Below, in pieces: positions 31,742 to 39,521 of a stretch of 40,474 bases of DNA. This DNA is from Planococcus halocryophilus. Lineage in GTDB: Bacteria; Bacillota; Bacilli; Bacillales_A; Planococcaceae. Each line of letters starts with the position of its first letter. Position 1 is the stretch's first letter. Location: positions 1 through 40,474 of the forward strand of contig NZ_JAKVTG010000021.1 of the NCBI RefSeq assembly GCF_022489025.1, in the 5' to 3' direction. The notes under the pieces were generated by a model, which had not been told where the DNA came from, did no database searches, and worked only from the letters and a program-made list of their open reading frames with translations. The translations under genes were made by a program, and so were the position numbers.

Positions 31742-31939
31742 ATGGAATTCATAATTGTTATTGGAATTTTTCTAAATCCGATTCTTGCAGTCATTTTTTG
31801 TTTGAATTTGATTTCAATTATTAAAAAAGGTAATCGAGATGAGAAAATAAGTACCCAAAAGAATACGATATGGGCAACGATCTCATTTGTTTATATTATT
31901 ACTTCCTTAACCTGGAGTTTTGTATTCATTCCAATTTAA
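31742..31939 (+). CDS. 65-residue two-helix membrane protein
   Basis: AAGAGGTGAAG lies upstream of the ATG. The protein has IIVIGIFLNPILAVIFCLNLI, a basic loop KKGNRDEKISTQKN and TIWATISFVYIITSLTWSFVF. The layout resembles other small membrane proteins of this window but no family is recognised. Function unknown. Confidence 0.65.
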   Translation: MEFIIVIGIFLNPILAVIFCLNLISIIKKGNRDEKISTQKNTIWATISFVYIITSLTWSFVFIPI

Positions 31940-32061
31940 GAAAGTATCAACAAAATCCAGGAGCAAAAGTTCCGCAGTGCCCAGTTATACACCACCCCAA
32001 AGTCGGGGGTGGTTATGATCTCATCTGAAAAACAACCAACCCAAGTGATAATATAGACAAA

Positions 32062-32292
32062 TTGGAAAGTGTGTTAAATCGAAGTATGTCTAGGGAAGAA
32101 TTTAACCTATGGGCATACCGTTGGCTAGAGAACTTTGACAATATACTTCAATTGTCTTCGACTGAAGATGAAATACATAAAAATATCATCTTTCTTCTAG
32201 CAATTGATTTAGAAATAGAACCAAATATTTATATTCATACCGATGTAGAAATAGCAGAATGGATGAATATCGGCAGTCCTAAAAGAAAGTAA
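32062..32292 (+). pseudogene. Probable 5'-truncated gene
   Basis: The frame codes for SREEFNLWAYRWLENFDN and IHKNIIFLLAIDLEIEPN, which looks like the C-terminal part of a small acidic protein. There is no ribosome binding site before TTG 32062 or ATG 32086, and a TGA lies 12 codons upstream. The amino-terminal part appears to be missing. The stretch 31991-32013 in front of it carries a GC-rich hairpin (ACCACCCC with GGGGTGGT). It could be an intact tiny gene if a weak start is used. Confidence 0.45.
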
Positions 32293-32337
32293 AAAAGAAA
32301 ATACATGATTGATCGGACTCTCATAATCAGAAGCGAC

Positions 32338-32958
32338 TTATTGGAGTTTTCTTGTTTTTCTATGAAGTATAGCCTCGGTTAAACCACTTAATGTTCCACC
32401 GACAGTTCTGTTTAACATGTACTCTGGATCGAAATAGTTGATGTACTCGTTTTCGAAACTTTGAAAGTCATCAGTTACATAGGCAAATATTCTAGTAGTA
32501 TCGTAGGCTCTGAAACTGTCTATTGATAAAATTGAGTCGTCTATTCCTCCGAATATTAAACGGTCGAATTGCTTTTGTGCACTCCAATGCACTCGGAGAC
32601 GTCTTGTTATATCTCCACTTATACCGATATATACTTGAGAGTATTCATCCAGTACCATGACGTAGTATCCAGGAGAACCTTTTAAAAGAGAAAGGTTGGT
32701 AAATTCTTTAAATACTTTGGTTTTATCAAGAAACCGCGTAAGCTCTTCGTTAAATTCCTGTTTAGACAATAAATTATAATACTCCATATTCAAGTCAAAG
32801 TTTTCAAAGCAGTCTTTAGTATGCAACTTCATATATGATTCAGGGTAAATTTCTCCTGTACCAAATGAGCTTTTATTGCTTGCTCTTATATAATTTTCTC
32901 TTGTTAGTTTTAATCCACCTGATTTCTCCATAAGATGTAAACCTAAATGGAATGGCAT
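32338..32958 (-). CDS. GIY-YIG nuclease-fold protein
   Basis: A 206-residue protein. The GIY-YIG core is near the middle: GYYVMVLDEYSQVYIGISG followed by DITRRLRVHWSAQK. The catalytic Glu is probably in FENEYINYF and the conserved Asn in NRTVGG. GIY-YIG enzymes cut DNA in homing, repair or restriction. The N-terminal 95 residues are not recognised. Start: reverse-strand GAGGAG lies before ATG 32958. It stands alone, so its role could be that of a selfish or defence nuclease; unproven. Confidence 0.85.
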   Translation of the reverse strand: MPFHLGLHLMEKSGGLKLTRENYIRASNKSSFGTGEIYPESYMKLHTKDCFENFDLNMEYYNLLSKQEFNEELTRFLDKTKVFKEFTNLSLLKGSPGYYVMVLDEYSQVYIGISGDITRRLRVHWSAQKQFDRLIFGGIDDSILSIDSFRAYDTTRIFAYVTDDFQSFENEYINYFDPEYMLNRTVGGTLSGLTEAILHRKTRKLQ

Positions 32959-33055
32959 GAGTTAATTCTCCTCGTTTCATATATTTCATATACATTAATA
33001 CCCTAATTTATGAGATGCCATATTAAAGAAATCAAAGTATTTTTGCTTCTGTTAT

Positions 33056-33871
33056 TCACTTTGGCGTTTCTATCATGTCATAGGGTGGCATATCGCCTTT
33101 TTCGTCATACAGCGTCATACTTCCTCGATCTACTTGATAAGAAGTCATCCAAGTTCCATTCTCCATTGAGTTTTGCCAACTTTCCGTAAAAGTCACAAGA
33201 TATAAATTCTCCTCCAATTGTTCGACAGCTGTTGTTCTTTCCACCTCGTACCCATCAACCTTACCTTCCCAAGTTCCTGCTTTATTCGGGAAATCATCAA
33301 TTTTTGTCCCCTTATCGGTAGTGGCAAATTCGACCGCATCTTCTGCAGTAACTGAAGGAAGGGAGGGTGAAGTGAATTGAAAGAACCCTCCAAGTAATAC
33401 GAAGGCAAGAAACGGAGCGATGAAAAGTGCTTTGCTTCCTTTGTCTTGCAACCACCTTTTCTGTAGCCATTTATCAAAAATGCCATAAAGGACAGCAATC
33501 AATATTCCAGCAATGATGAAGGATTTGAATGGGAACACTAACCCGATTGCTGAGCCACATACCCCGAGAATTAGCACATATAACCAGTCCGCCCGTTCAA
33601 ACCATTCCCGTTGAAAAAACTCGACTATAAAGGATGCAAAGAGACCATAAATCAAGACAAAGAATCCGATGTAGAAAAAGTAAGTCAATGTCATACTGTA
33701 AAAATGAGTTCCCAAGTGATAAATAATTTCTTCGTCTGTATTGATATTCCAACAGACCCAGGCCATGGCAACAATAAATGTGGCAAGGAACGCGGCCTTC
33801 AGTTTTCGCTCAATGAGTTTCCCGAAACTTTCTGTCATCATTATCCCCTTCGTATTCTTATCTTTTTTCAT
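33056..33871 (-). CDS. Multi-pass membrane protein with extracytoplasmic C-terminal region
   Basis: A 271-residue protein with about five membrane segments in the first 170 residues (LKAAFLATFIVAMAWVCW, LTYFFYIGFFVLIYGLFAS, LYVLILGVCGSAIGLVF, AGILIAVLYGIF, ALFIAPFLAFVLLGGFF) and a C-terminal soluble part (WEGKVDGYEVERTTAVEQLE, TFTESWQNSMENGTW). No family recognised. ATG 33871 follows GGAAAGAG; ATG 33838, after AAGGGGAT, is a possible alternative start. Function unknown. Confidence 0.72.
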   Translation of the reverse strand: MKKDKNTKGIMMTESFGKLIERKLKAAFLATFIVAMAWVCWNINTDEEIIYHLGTHFYSMTLTYFFYIGFFVLIYGLFASFIVEFFQREWFERADWLYVLILGVCGSAIGLVFPFKSFIIAGILIAVLYGIFDKWLQKRWLQDKGSKALFIAPFLAFVLLGGFFQFTSPSLPSVTAEDAVEFATTDKGTKIDDFPNKAGTWEGKVDGYEVERTTAVEQLEENLYLVTFTESWQNSMENGTWMTSYQVDRGSMTLYDEKGDMPPYDMIETPK

Positions 33872-34174
33872 TAGTTCTCTTTCCGGTTGTATTGAAAGAT
33901 TCCTTACTAACTAAATAATTAAATCTCTTTCATAAGTACTTTATTAAACGAAGTTATGGTTAATAAGTTTCATTTATGATAATTAAAGCGATTGGGATTC
34001 ACCCCGAAATGACAGATGAAAATGCGACCTGCACGATTGTTGGTGAAAAATAAAGAAGGAGTGGAATACTATCTGACAGTATAGTTTATAACTTTTGAAG
34101 TATTTTATGGTCTATCTGAAATTGCTGGGGTGAAGTTCGTTCATATTTAACTACCCACTAAGTGATAGGATTAC
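33872..34174 (+). other. Gene-free stretch with a possible remnant
   Basis: No convincing gene. A short frame from ATG 33976 (IKAIGIHPEMTDENATCTIV) and a shifted frame right after it (KNKEGVEYYLTV) look like a decayed small gene. No A or B repeat is recognised here. Confidence 0.3.
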
Positions 34175-34209
34175 TTGTCAAAAAAATGTCATTTACTAGA
34201 TTTGTTAAG

Positions 34210-34527
34210 TTGTGGTAATGTTACGGGAATTAAAAAAATAAAAGCGTTGAAGAGAACAGTAGATAACCAAACACTTTTTCTAGAGAGCTCCGGTTGGTGG
34301 AAAGGAGTAGGAGTATGTTATCGAAACAAGCCTCTGAGCATCACAACGGAACCTGATCTTGGGGATGTTGGGACGGGAGCTCCCGTTACAGAGCTAAGGT
34401 ATTCGTCTTTATTACGGCTGTACCAAATAAGGTTCTTACGGTGACGTAAGAACAAACAGGGGTGGCACCACGATTTTAGTAATCTCGTCCCCAAGACAAC
34501 TGTCTTGGGGGTGGGATTTTTTATTTA
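34210..34527 (+). promoter_or_regulatory. T-box leader of the MFS gene
   Basis: The T-box AGGGGTGGCACCACGA lies at 34458-34473, followed by a strong terminator (TCTCGTCCCCAAGACA with TGTCTTGGGGGTGGGA, then T-run) at 34483-34527. Stem I aligns with the trpS leader: AGTA, 13 bases, GAA, then ACA. Counting from the 5' side the specifier is ACA (Thr); counting from the 3' side it is CAA (Gln). The bulge base C predicts a tRNA with discriminator G, which suits Gln better than Thr. So one uncharged tRNA should switch on an exporter. Confidence 0.88.
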
Positions 34528-34554
34528 GCTAAAATGCAGTGGGGAGAGGTTACC

Positions 34555-35778
34555 ATGAAAAGCTGGAAGTATTCTTTATTACTGTTAGGTGGTATCGGTA
34601 TTTCGAATATAGGCAGCTGGGTTTATCTGATTGCCTTGAATTTAATTATCCTGAATGAAACAGGTTCTCCTTTGGCAATCTCTTTGCTATACATTTTAGG
34701 ACCGATCGCGACTATTTGTTCTAACTCATGGGCAGGGAGCCTGATTGATCGCATTAATACAAAGAAATTTATGATTGGGTTAGATATTACACGCGCATTT
34801 TGTATTGCATTAATCCCTGTGCTTCCTTCACTGTTCTATGTGTATATCATCGTATTTTTCATTAATATCGGAAGTGCCATGTTTGAACCCACGTCAATGG
34901 TGTACATGACAAAACTCATACCAGAGAAGGATCGTCAACGATTCAATGCGTTAAGAAGCTTTATCAATTCTTGCGGAACATTAATCGGCCCTGCCATAGC
35001 GGGTCTATTGTTTTGGATGGGCACACCTTATACGGCCATCTATATAAACTCAGTAGCTTTGATGTTGTCAGCTTTTATCATTCTGTTGTTGCCTAATCTG
35101 GATTCTCAAACAGTTTTATCCGAAACGGAAAAGCTTTCTTGGAAACTGATAAAAAATGACTTTAAAATGGTTTACAAGTTTAGTCAAACCCATACGTTTA
35201 TGTTAAAAGTCTATTTATTGTTTGTTGGAATGACAATATTTATGACGGCCTTGGATTCATTAGAAGCTGCTTTTGCGAAAGAAGTTATTGGGATATCCGA
35301 CACCAATTATGGGTTCTTGCTAAGTGTATTTGGAACAGGAATTATTTTGGGTTCAGTCATCAATACCATATTTTCCAAGCAATTAGCAGTCAACTTCCTA
35401 ATAGGAAGCGGTTCTGTTTTTACCGCAATCGGTTATATCGCTCTTTACAGTTCGCAAGGTTTTACGAGTGCTGCCATTGGAACTTTTATGATTGGATTTG
35501 CCATTACGTTTGCCAATACCGGTTATTTGACGTTCTATCAGAACAACGTGCCGGTAAACATGATGGGAAGGTTTAGCAGTTTATTCAGTATGGTAGAAGC
35601 AATATTTATCATCATTCTAACTGTAATAATTGGTTTGGCAGCAGAATTGACTTCAATAAGACCTGTAGGCTTAATAGGTTCGTTTACTTTCTTGTTGCTA
35701 GGGATTATGGCATTTCAGACAGTTATGCCCCAAAAAAGAAAAGTATATTTTGAGGATAGATTGACCTCAAATAATTAG
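34555..35778 (+). CDS. MFS transporter under T-box control
   Basis: A 407-residue membrane protein with about 12 hydrophobic segments. It has MFS features (GSLIDRINTKKFMIGLDITR between helices 2 and 3; DRQRFNALRSFINSCGTLIG before helix 5). It is similar in type to exporters of the MFS_3 or macrolide-efflux kind rather than to amino-acid importers. Position behind a T-box leader means expression rises when a specific tRNA is uncharged. Such transporters may export inhibitors of an aminoacyl-tRNA synthetase, or carry the amino acid. The start is ATG 34555 with GGGGAGAGG upstream; the earlier ATG 34534 precedes this site. Confidence 0.9.
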   Translation: MKSWKYSLLLLGGIGISNIGSWVYLIALNLIILNETGSPLAISLLYILGPIATICSNSWAGSLIDRINTKKFMIGLDITRAFCIALIPVLPSLFYVYIIVFFINIGSAMFEPTSMVYMTKLIPEKDRQRFNALRSFINSCGTLIGPAIAGLLFWMGTPYTAIYINSVALMLSAFIILLLPNLDSQTVLSETEKLSWKLIKNDFKMVYKFSQTHTFMLKVYLLFVGMTIFMTALDSLEAAFAKEVIGISDTNYGFLLSVFGTGIILGSVINTIFSKQLAVNFLIGSGSVFTAIGYIALYSSQGFTSAAIGTFMIGFAITFANTGYLTFYQNNVPVNMMGRFSSLFSMVEAIFIIILTVIIGLAAELTSIRPVGLIGSFTFLLLGIMAFQTVMPQKRKVYFEDRLTSNN

Positions 35779-35801
35779 TACTTAGGGAAAAGATTAGGAA
35801 G

Positions 35802-35835
35802 TGAGTGTAACTTAAGTGTGGTTAAGTTACCTTTA
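35802..35835 (+). repeat. A repeat, copy 20 (degenerate right arm)
   Basis: Arms TGAGTGTAACTTA and TAAGTTACCTTTA, core AGTGTGGT. Confidence 0.88.
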
Positions 35836-35886
35836 GGTTAAGAAACAAAGCGTTACTAGATAACTAAAGTACAGGTTAGGGGGGAA

Positions 35887-35918
35887 GACTCGGAACAACC
35901 ATTTTTTTATTCCGAGTC
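35887..35918 (+). terminator. Hairpin after the T-box MFS gene
   Basis: GACTCGGAA (35887-35895) pairs with TTCCGAGTC (35910-35918). The T-run is inside the loop, not behind the stem, so terminator function is uncertain. A worn B-like head (TTTATATATCGTCAG) follows at 35940. Confidence 0.45.
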
Positions 35919-35987
35919 TCTCACGTATTCAATATTAGGTTTATATATCGTCAGTCATCAAAAGTAACTTAAAAAGAGGGTGATGTA

Positions 35988-36521
35988 TTGGAAAAAATGA
36001 AAAGACCTATTGTCATCGCAATTGCTAGTATTTCAGGTGGCGGAAAAACAACTATTGTTGAAAAATTGAATGAAGAACTACCAAATTCTGAAGCGCTTTA
36101 CTTTGATGAGTATGATTTGGAAGGCCCAGAAAATGTAATTGATTGGATGAATCGAGGAGCTAATTACAATGAATGGAGTCTTACTCCTATTGTAAAAGAC
36201 TTAGAGAAATTAGTGACTAAACCTATCGATTACATTCTATTGGATTTTCCATTTTCCTACCAACATGCACAAACGCATTCTTTCATCAATTTTTCTTTCT
36301 TTATCGATACGCCATTGGATATTGCATTAGTACGTCGAACAATCCGAGATTTTCAAGACGGCTCTAAAGAAGATATTATTGAGGCTATGGCACATTATAA
36401 CTCGCAAGGCAGACAGGCATATCTAGAGATGTTATCTACAATCAAGCCAGATGCTGACTTCATTATAGACGGATCCCAATCAGTAGCTAGGATTGTAAGT
36501 TTAATATTAGAAAAAGTATGA
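35988..36521 (+). CDS. P-loop kinase-like protein
   Basis: A 177-residue cytoplasmic protein similar to uridine/cytidine-kinase-type P-loop proteins. Walker A is IASISGGGKTT near residues 12-22; DYILLDFPFSY contains the Walker B-like Asp. FIDTPLDIALVRRTIRDF is the usual lid region with arginines. It probably phosphorylates a nucleoside or small alcohol, substrate unknown. The TTG at 35988 fits the ribosome binding site GAGGGTG; the ATG at 35997 is further away. It is a single-gene unit followed by B element 16. Confidence 0.82.
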   Translation: MEKMKRPIVIAIASISGGGKTTIVEKLNEELPNSEALYFDEYDLEGPENVIDWMNRGANYNEWSLTPIVKDLEKLVTKPIDYILLDFPFSYQHAQTHSFINFSFFIDTPLDIALVRRTIRDFQDGSKEDIIEAMAHYNSQGRQAYLEMLSTIKPDADFIIDGSQSVARIVSLILEKV

Positions 36522-36544
36522 AAAACCTCTAGATTAAGATGGCA

Positions 36545-36622
36545 ACTATTATCGGAAGAGAAAAAGCGAAAAGCAGCTTTTTCTCTTTTTTTGTGTCTGT
36601 GAAAGTTTACTTTTGCGAATGG
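36545..36622 (+). repeat. B element 16 (with terminator 36557-36592)
   Basis: Degenerate head ACTATTATCGGAAG; stem AGAGAAAAAGC with GCTTTTTCTCT then T-run; tail GTGAAAGTTTACTTTTGCG. Confidence 0.78.
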
Positions 36623-36712
36623 TTTAATTTACAAAATTATCCAACTATTGTTTTTAGTTCTGAGTATATTTAATGTATGAGTATCAAATTCAATAAAAGG
36701 AGCGATTTTTAA

Positions 36713-37090
36713 ATGAAGAAAATAATAGGGTTATCTATATTTATATTAATTACTTTGAGTGGCTGTGGGGATGGAGACAGATTCGTATTCTCAGGTGAAA
36801 GTGAAAATTGGCGAGTTGAATACGAAGCAATTATATATGACGAAACAAGTGAAGAAACCTTTGGTTCAATTATGTACAAAGGGGCCGAACCCTCTCCTAA
36901 AGAAATAAATTATATTATAAAGTCGGAATCAGATGAAAAATCGGGTAAAAATATTTCCTTGGAAGAAGGTAGTACAACTATTTCAAAAGGATCTTGTAGA
37001 GGCTGTGCAATAACTCAAGAAGATGAAGAAATGGAAGTAGAAATTACATGGAATGGTAAAAAAGAAAACTTAACTTTAAAAAACGAATGA
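36713..37090 (+). CDS. Small lipoprotein, YEFSG family, paralog 5 (divergent)
   Basis: A 125-residue predicted lipoprotein. Signal MKKIIGLSIFILITLSGC, lipidated Cys18. The mature part keeps the family outline (FVFSGESENWRVEYEAIIYD, then SCRGCAITQEDEEMEVEITW), but is the most divergent of the five. AAGGAGCG lies upstream. It lies between B element 16 and A repeat 21, so unlike the three close copies it follows a B tail. Function unknown. Confidence 0.82.
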   Translation: MKKIIGLSIFILITLSGCGDGDRFVFSGESENWRVEYEAIIYDETSEETFGSIMYKGAEPSPKEINYIIKSESDEKSGKNISLEEGSTTISKGSCRGCAITQEDEEMEVEITWNGKKENLTLKNE

Positions 37091-37138
37091 AAATATTTTT
37101 TTATATTTATATGTTCAAAATAGATTTTAAATTTAAAT

Positions 37139-37172
37139 ACAATGTAACTTAATATGAAATAAGTTATATTCA
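37139..37172 (+). repeat. A repeat, copy 21 (degenerate)
   Basis: Arms ACAATGTAACTTA and TAAGTTATATTCA, core ATATGAAA. Confidence 0.85.
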
Positions 37173-37246
37173 GTTCTAATAAATTTGGTTCGTATGAATT
37201 CTAGCACATGACTATGCTTGATACGGAAAGTGGGGAGAAATTAAAG

Positions 37247-37732
37247 ATGCGTGAGGAAAAAATCGAGGAATTAAACGGAAAGCGGAGGATATGGTCAACC
37301 GGATTGAAGAATACACGATGGTATTTCCAACAGAATTTTACAATGATTATTGGCATATGCGCTTACCGGTTGCACAAGGCTTTATCAGTTCAGATAAAAC
37401 TCCTCGGAAGGTCCAACGGCTGTGCATTCAAAAGCTATTGGATCGTTCAGAACATCTGAAAGCATTGCAGCCACATGATGACGAGAAATATCGTGTAGTT
37501 GTCTTAATTGACTTGCCTGGTTTATGGAATTCACAAATCATCATCTTCAAAGGGGGAGGATTATTTTAACGAATTCTTTAACAGGGATAGTGACTATTAC
37601 AAGTGGATTCCTCTTTCTGCTAACAGAAATATTCAAACTGAATGGGGGTTAGCCATTCCGGACGAGGTAGCCATCGAAGGTTATAAAGAAGTTAAAGATG
37701 ATGAGGATGGTTATTATGAAAGTGAAATTTGA
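37247..37732 (+). pseudogene. DUF3916 gene with two frameshifts
   Basis: After GGGGAG, ATG 37247 starts MREEKIEELNGKRR. The next part is in another frame from about 37285 (MVNRIEEYTMVFPTEFYNDY, then RRVQRLCIQKLLDRSEHL-type sequence and VLIDLPGLWNSQIIIFKG). The C-terminal part is in a third frame (DYFNEFFNRDSDYYKWIPLS, NIQTEWGLAIPDEVAIEG). Joined, these match the DUF3916 family. The second shift lies in a run of five G (around 37553-37558), where dropping one G restores KGEDYFNEF. Inactive as read, unless one shift is a sequence error or the G-run is variable. Confidence 0.8.
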
Positions 37733-37806
37733 TTTGTAGGGGAACTCAAATGGACTAAGGTCCATTTTTACTCAGAAAAATTTCTAATTCTAAATAATAA
37801 GGGTAC

Positions 37807-37840
37807 TGAATGTAACTTAATAGTAATTAAGTTACATTCA
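37807..37840 (+). repeat. A repeat, copy 22
   Basis: Perfect arms, core ATAGTAAT. Confidence 0.95.
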
Positions 37841-37854
37841 GTTTCTTTTTTAGA

Positions 37855-38037
37855 GGGTCTTCAAGAAGTCGACGGAAACCAGCAGGTCTTGTTCATGGAT
37901 TATTCGATATAACAACTAAAAAAAGACATGAAAAAATCCCTTATTTCCGATTAGGAGACAGGACGATGCCCGTTTCGAAATCGATCCAAAGATCCTCGTG
38001 GTTCATCAACAACGAGGATCGAGAGCCTGACACATAA
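37855..38037 (+). pseudogene. Remnant of an excisionase-like DNA-binding gene
   Basis: One frame has ITTKKRHEKIPYFRLGDR and FINNEDREPDT before TAA 38035; a shifted frame between them has FEIDPKILV. Joined they give KIPYFRLGDR-RFEIDPKILV-INNEDREPDT, close to the C-terminal recognition strand and wing of small excisionase/HTH_17 proteins (typically IPYxRLGxRxRF). No start or full helix-turn-helix is visible. A decayed gene, possibly of mobile-element origin. Confidence 0.45.
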
Positions 38038-38141
38038 AAGAAAAAATCAGATATGCCTTCATTCTACTTTTCTTGAAATCAAATGTCGAAACTCTTTAAA
38101 AGAGAATTAAGTGTCTTAAAGGAATTTAAAAAGTACAACAA

Positions 38142-38172
38142 AGCCGAGTATCACTTTAAAGTAATACTCGGT
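38142..38172 (-). terminator. Hairpin after the gene at 38187
   Basis: CCGAGTATCACTTT pairs with AAAGTAATACTCGG; T-rich on the reverse-strand exit (CTTTGTTG). Confidence 0.6.
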
Positions 38173-38186
38173 TGATTAAATTAATT

Positions 38187-38396
38187 TTATTTATCATTTG
38201 ACGAGTGGATATTATCAATCGTAATAGAATGAGAAATTGTATTCCATACCCATATCTTAAAAAGTTCATTAACTTTCTTCTCAATTACCTCATTACTAAG
38301 ATTTGATTCAATATTTAATTCTTCAAGTGTAAATGTCTTCTCAACCTTAGATTCAGGTCCATTTGTACCTACTGAAAAAGTAACTGTTTTATCCAT
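38187..38396 (-). CDS. 69-residue acidic protein, DUF7167-like
   Basis: A small soluble protein. It begins MDKTVTFSVGTNGPESKVEK, then a helix-rich part (LEELNIESNLSNEVIEKKVN, ELFKIWVWNTISHSI). Short phage proteins of the DUF7167 kind have this shape, with an N-terminal strand pair and a WxWxN-type helix; recognition is weak. TAGGAGAG lies before the start. A hairpin lies at its 3' side. Confidence 0.6.
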   Translation of the reverse strand: MDKTVTFSVGTNGPESKVEKTFTLEELNIESNLSNEVIEKKVNELFKIWVWNTISHSITIDNIHSSNDK

Positions 38397-38399
38397 ATA

Positions 38400-38870
38400 A
38401 ACTCTCCTATAAAAAATTTTCTGTTAATCAAATAGGGCTTCATCTTCTTCTTTTATGTCAGCTCTTGAGATTATGATACCACCACTATGTGATACGGCAC
38501 CAGAACAACGGTACAAAGAGGCTAATACCTGCAAGTCTGGTGACGTTTCCTAAAAGACAAGCTCTGTACTGTCTGTAGCGCTCTGATACCACGGTTTTTG
38601 ATTTCTAATTGTAAACGCTGAATTATATACAGGGTATGTATGATATATGGTGTTTTTAGTAGTCCAAGATACATCATACCAATTTTTTTATACTGAATAT
38701 TAAAAGAAAAATTAGCATATGTGATAGGAGAATTAGGAGAGAAAACCCGTGGACATATGGAAGTAGTTTATTAAAAAAAAATTGAAAAAGAGTCAGTAAC
38801 GAGAAGAGCTACTTTTAGCTTTAATCCAGCAAGTTCAGCGTGATCTGGACGATTTGAAAAAAACAGGAAC
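38400..38870 (+). other. Gene-free stretch with an inverted repeat
   Basis: No convincing gene over about 470 bases. An imperfect inverted repeat (GGTATGTATGATATATGG near 38633 with CCAAGATACATCATACC near 38667) is followed by ATTTTTTT and could be a terminator. A 38-base coding-like piece (38816-38860, LLLALIQQVQRDLDDLKK) may be a coiled-coil remnant. Confidence 0.4.
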
Positions 38871-38904
38871 TAAATGTAACTTGATGCTAATTGAGTTACA
38901 TTCA
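38871..38904 (+). repeat. A repeat, copy 23
   Basis: Arms TAAATGTAACTTG and TGAGTTACATTCA, core ATGCTAAT. Two altered pairs are G-T wobbles. Last recognised copy. Confidence 0.9.
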
Positions 38905-38907
38905 AAT

Positions 38908-39312
38908 TCAGTACTCTTCGCTTAAAAATTCCTCGATGGTTTCCTTAAATTCCTTTTTTATTTCTTTAAGGGATTTATCCACAAGTTCTCCTATAATTTT
39001 GCTCCTAAGTATGTTTTTCAAAACAGGCAAGCCAAAGGTGATTCGTTCGCATTTCCAAATCGTAATAACATGTAGATTTATCAGTTCCTTAGCTGAATCG
39101 ATTTTATCTGTTATCCCGATATAAATTGTAGAGCAGTAACCTGGCTGGAAATGATTCGAACCATCAAACTTAACATAAAATTCAAGATTTCTATTTTCAA
39201 AAATGGATGTATTCTCCTTTACTAGAATATCCCGATATGTCCTTAAGGCAAATTCCATCTCTTGAATATTCGTCTGAAGCTCATTGGTAAAATCTTTTTG
39301 CTGATATTTCAT
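38908..39312 (-). CDS. Hypothetical protein
   Basis: A 134-residue soluble protein. The middle part is beta-rich (LEFYVKFDGSNHFQPGYCST, IYIGITDKIDSAK), the C-terminus is a long charged helix (LVDKSLKEIKKEFKETIEEF). No family recognised. No good ribosome binding site precedes ATG 39312, so the start is uncertain. The stop lies three bases from A repeat 23, again a tight gene-repeat junction, this time with the gene reversed. Confidence 0.6.
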   Translation of the reverse strand: MKYQQKDFTNELQTNIQEMEFALRTYRDILVKENTSIFENRNLEFYVKFDGSNHFQPGYCSTIYIGITDKIDSAKELINLHVITIWKCERITFGLPVLKNILRSKIIGELVDKSLKEIKKEFKETIEEFLSEEY

Positions 39313-39411
39313 AATAAAATCAATATCTTTTGAAACTATGATAAATCAGTTATTCTTTAAACGAGTTGTAAAACCCCTCGTTCTCCATGATTTTGTTCGT
39401 CAACAGAGCTG

Positions 39412-39516
39412 TTACTTCCATTTGCCAGTTTGATTAAGTTTATTCACCTTTTGATAAAGCGAATCACGTAATCGCAAATTGACCAAAAGACCAACGGCAA
39501 ACACATAGCGTGCATG
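39412..39516 (-). pseudogene. Possible remnant of a small gene
   Basis: The reverse frame reads FAVGLLVNLRLRDSLYQKVN followed by KLNQTGKWK and a stop, like the end of a small membrane protein. The upstream part is in another frame and there is no start site. Weak evidence. Confidence 0.25.
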
Positions 39517-39521
39517 TCACT

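Noticed and set aside
34175..34444. 89-codon ORF
   Set aside because: It lies within the T-box leader, whose conserved RNA elements explain the sequence.
57..38904. A repeats as classic integron attC sites
   Set aside because: The arms lack the GTTRRRY and RYYYAAC core sites, the length is fixed at 34 bp and no IntI is present; only the cassette logic is similar.
57..38904. A repeats as a CRISPR array
   Set aside because: Spacing is irregular, hundreds to thousands of bases, with genes between; no cas genes.
57..38904. A repeats as plain transcription terminators
   Set aside because: Stems are AT-rich, mostly lack a following T-run, occur beside separate good terminators (1407, 27161, 29149) and do not follow gene direction.
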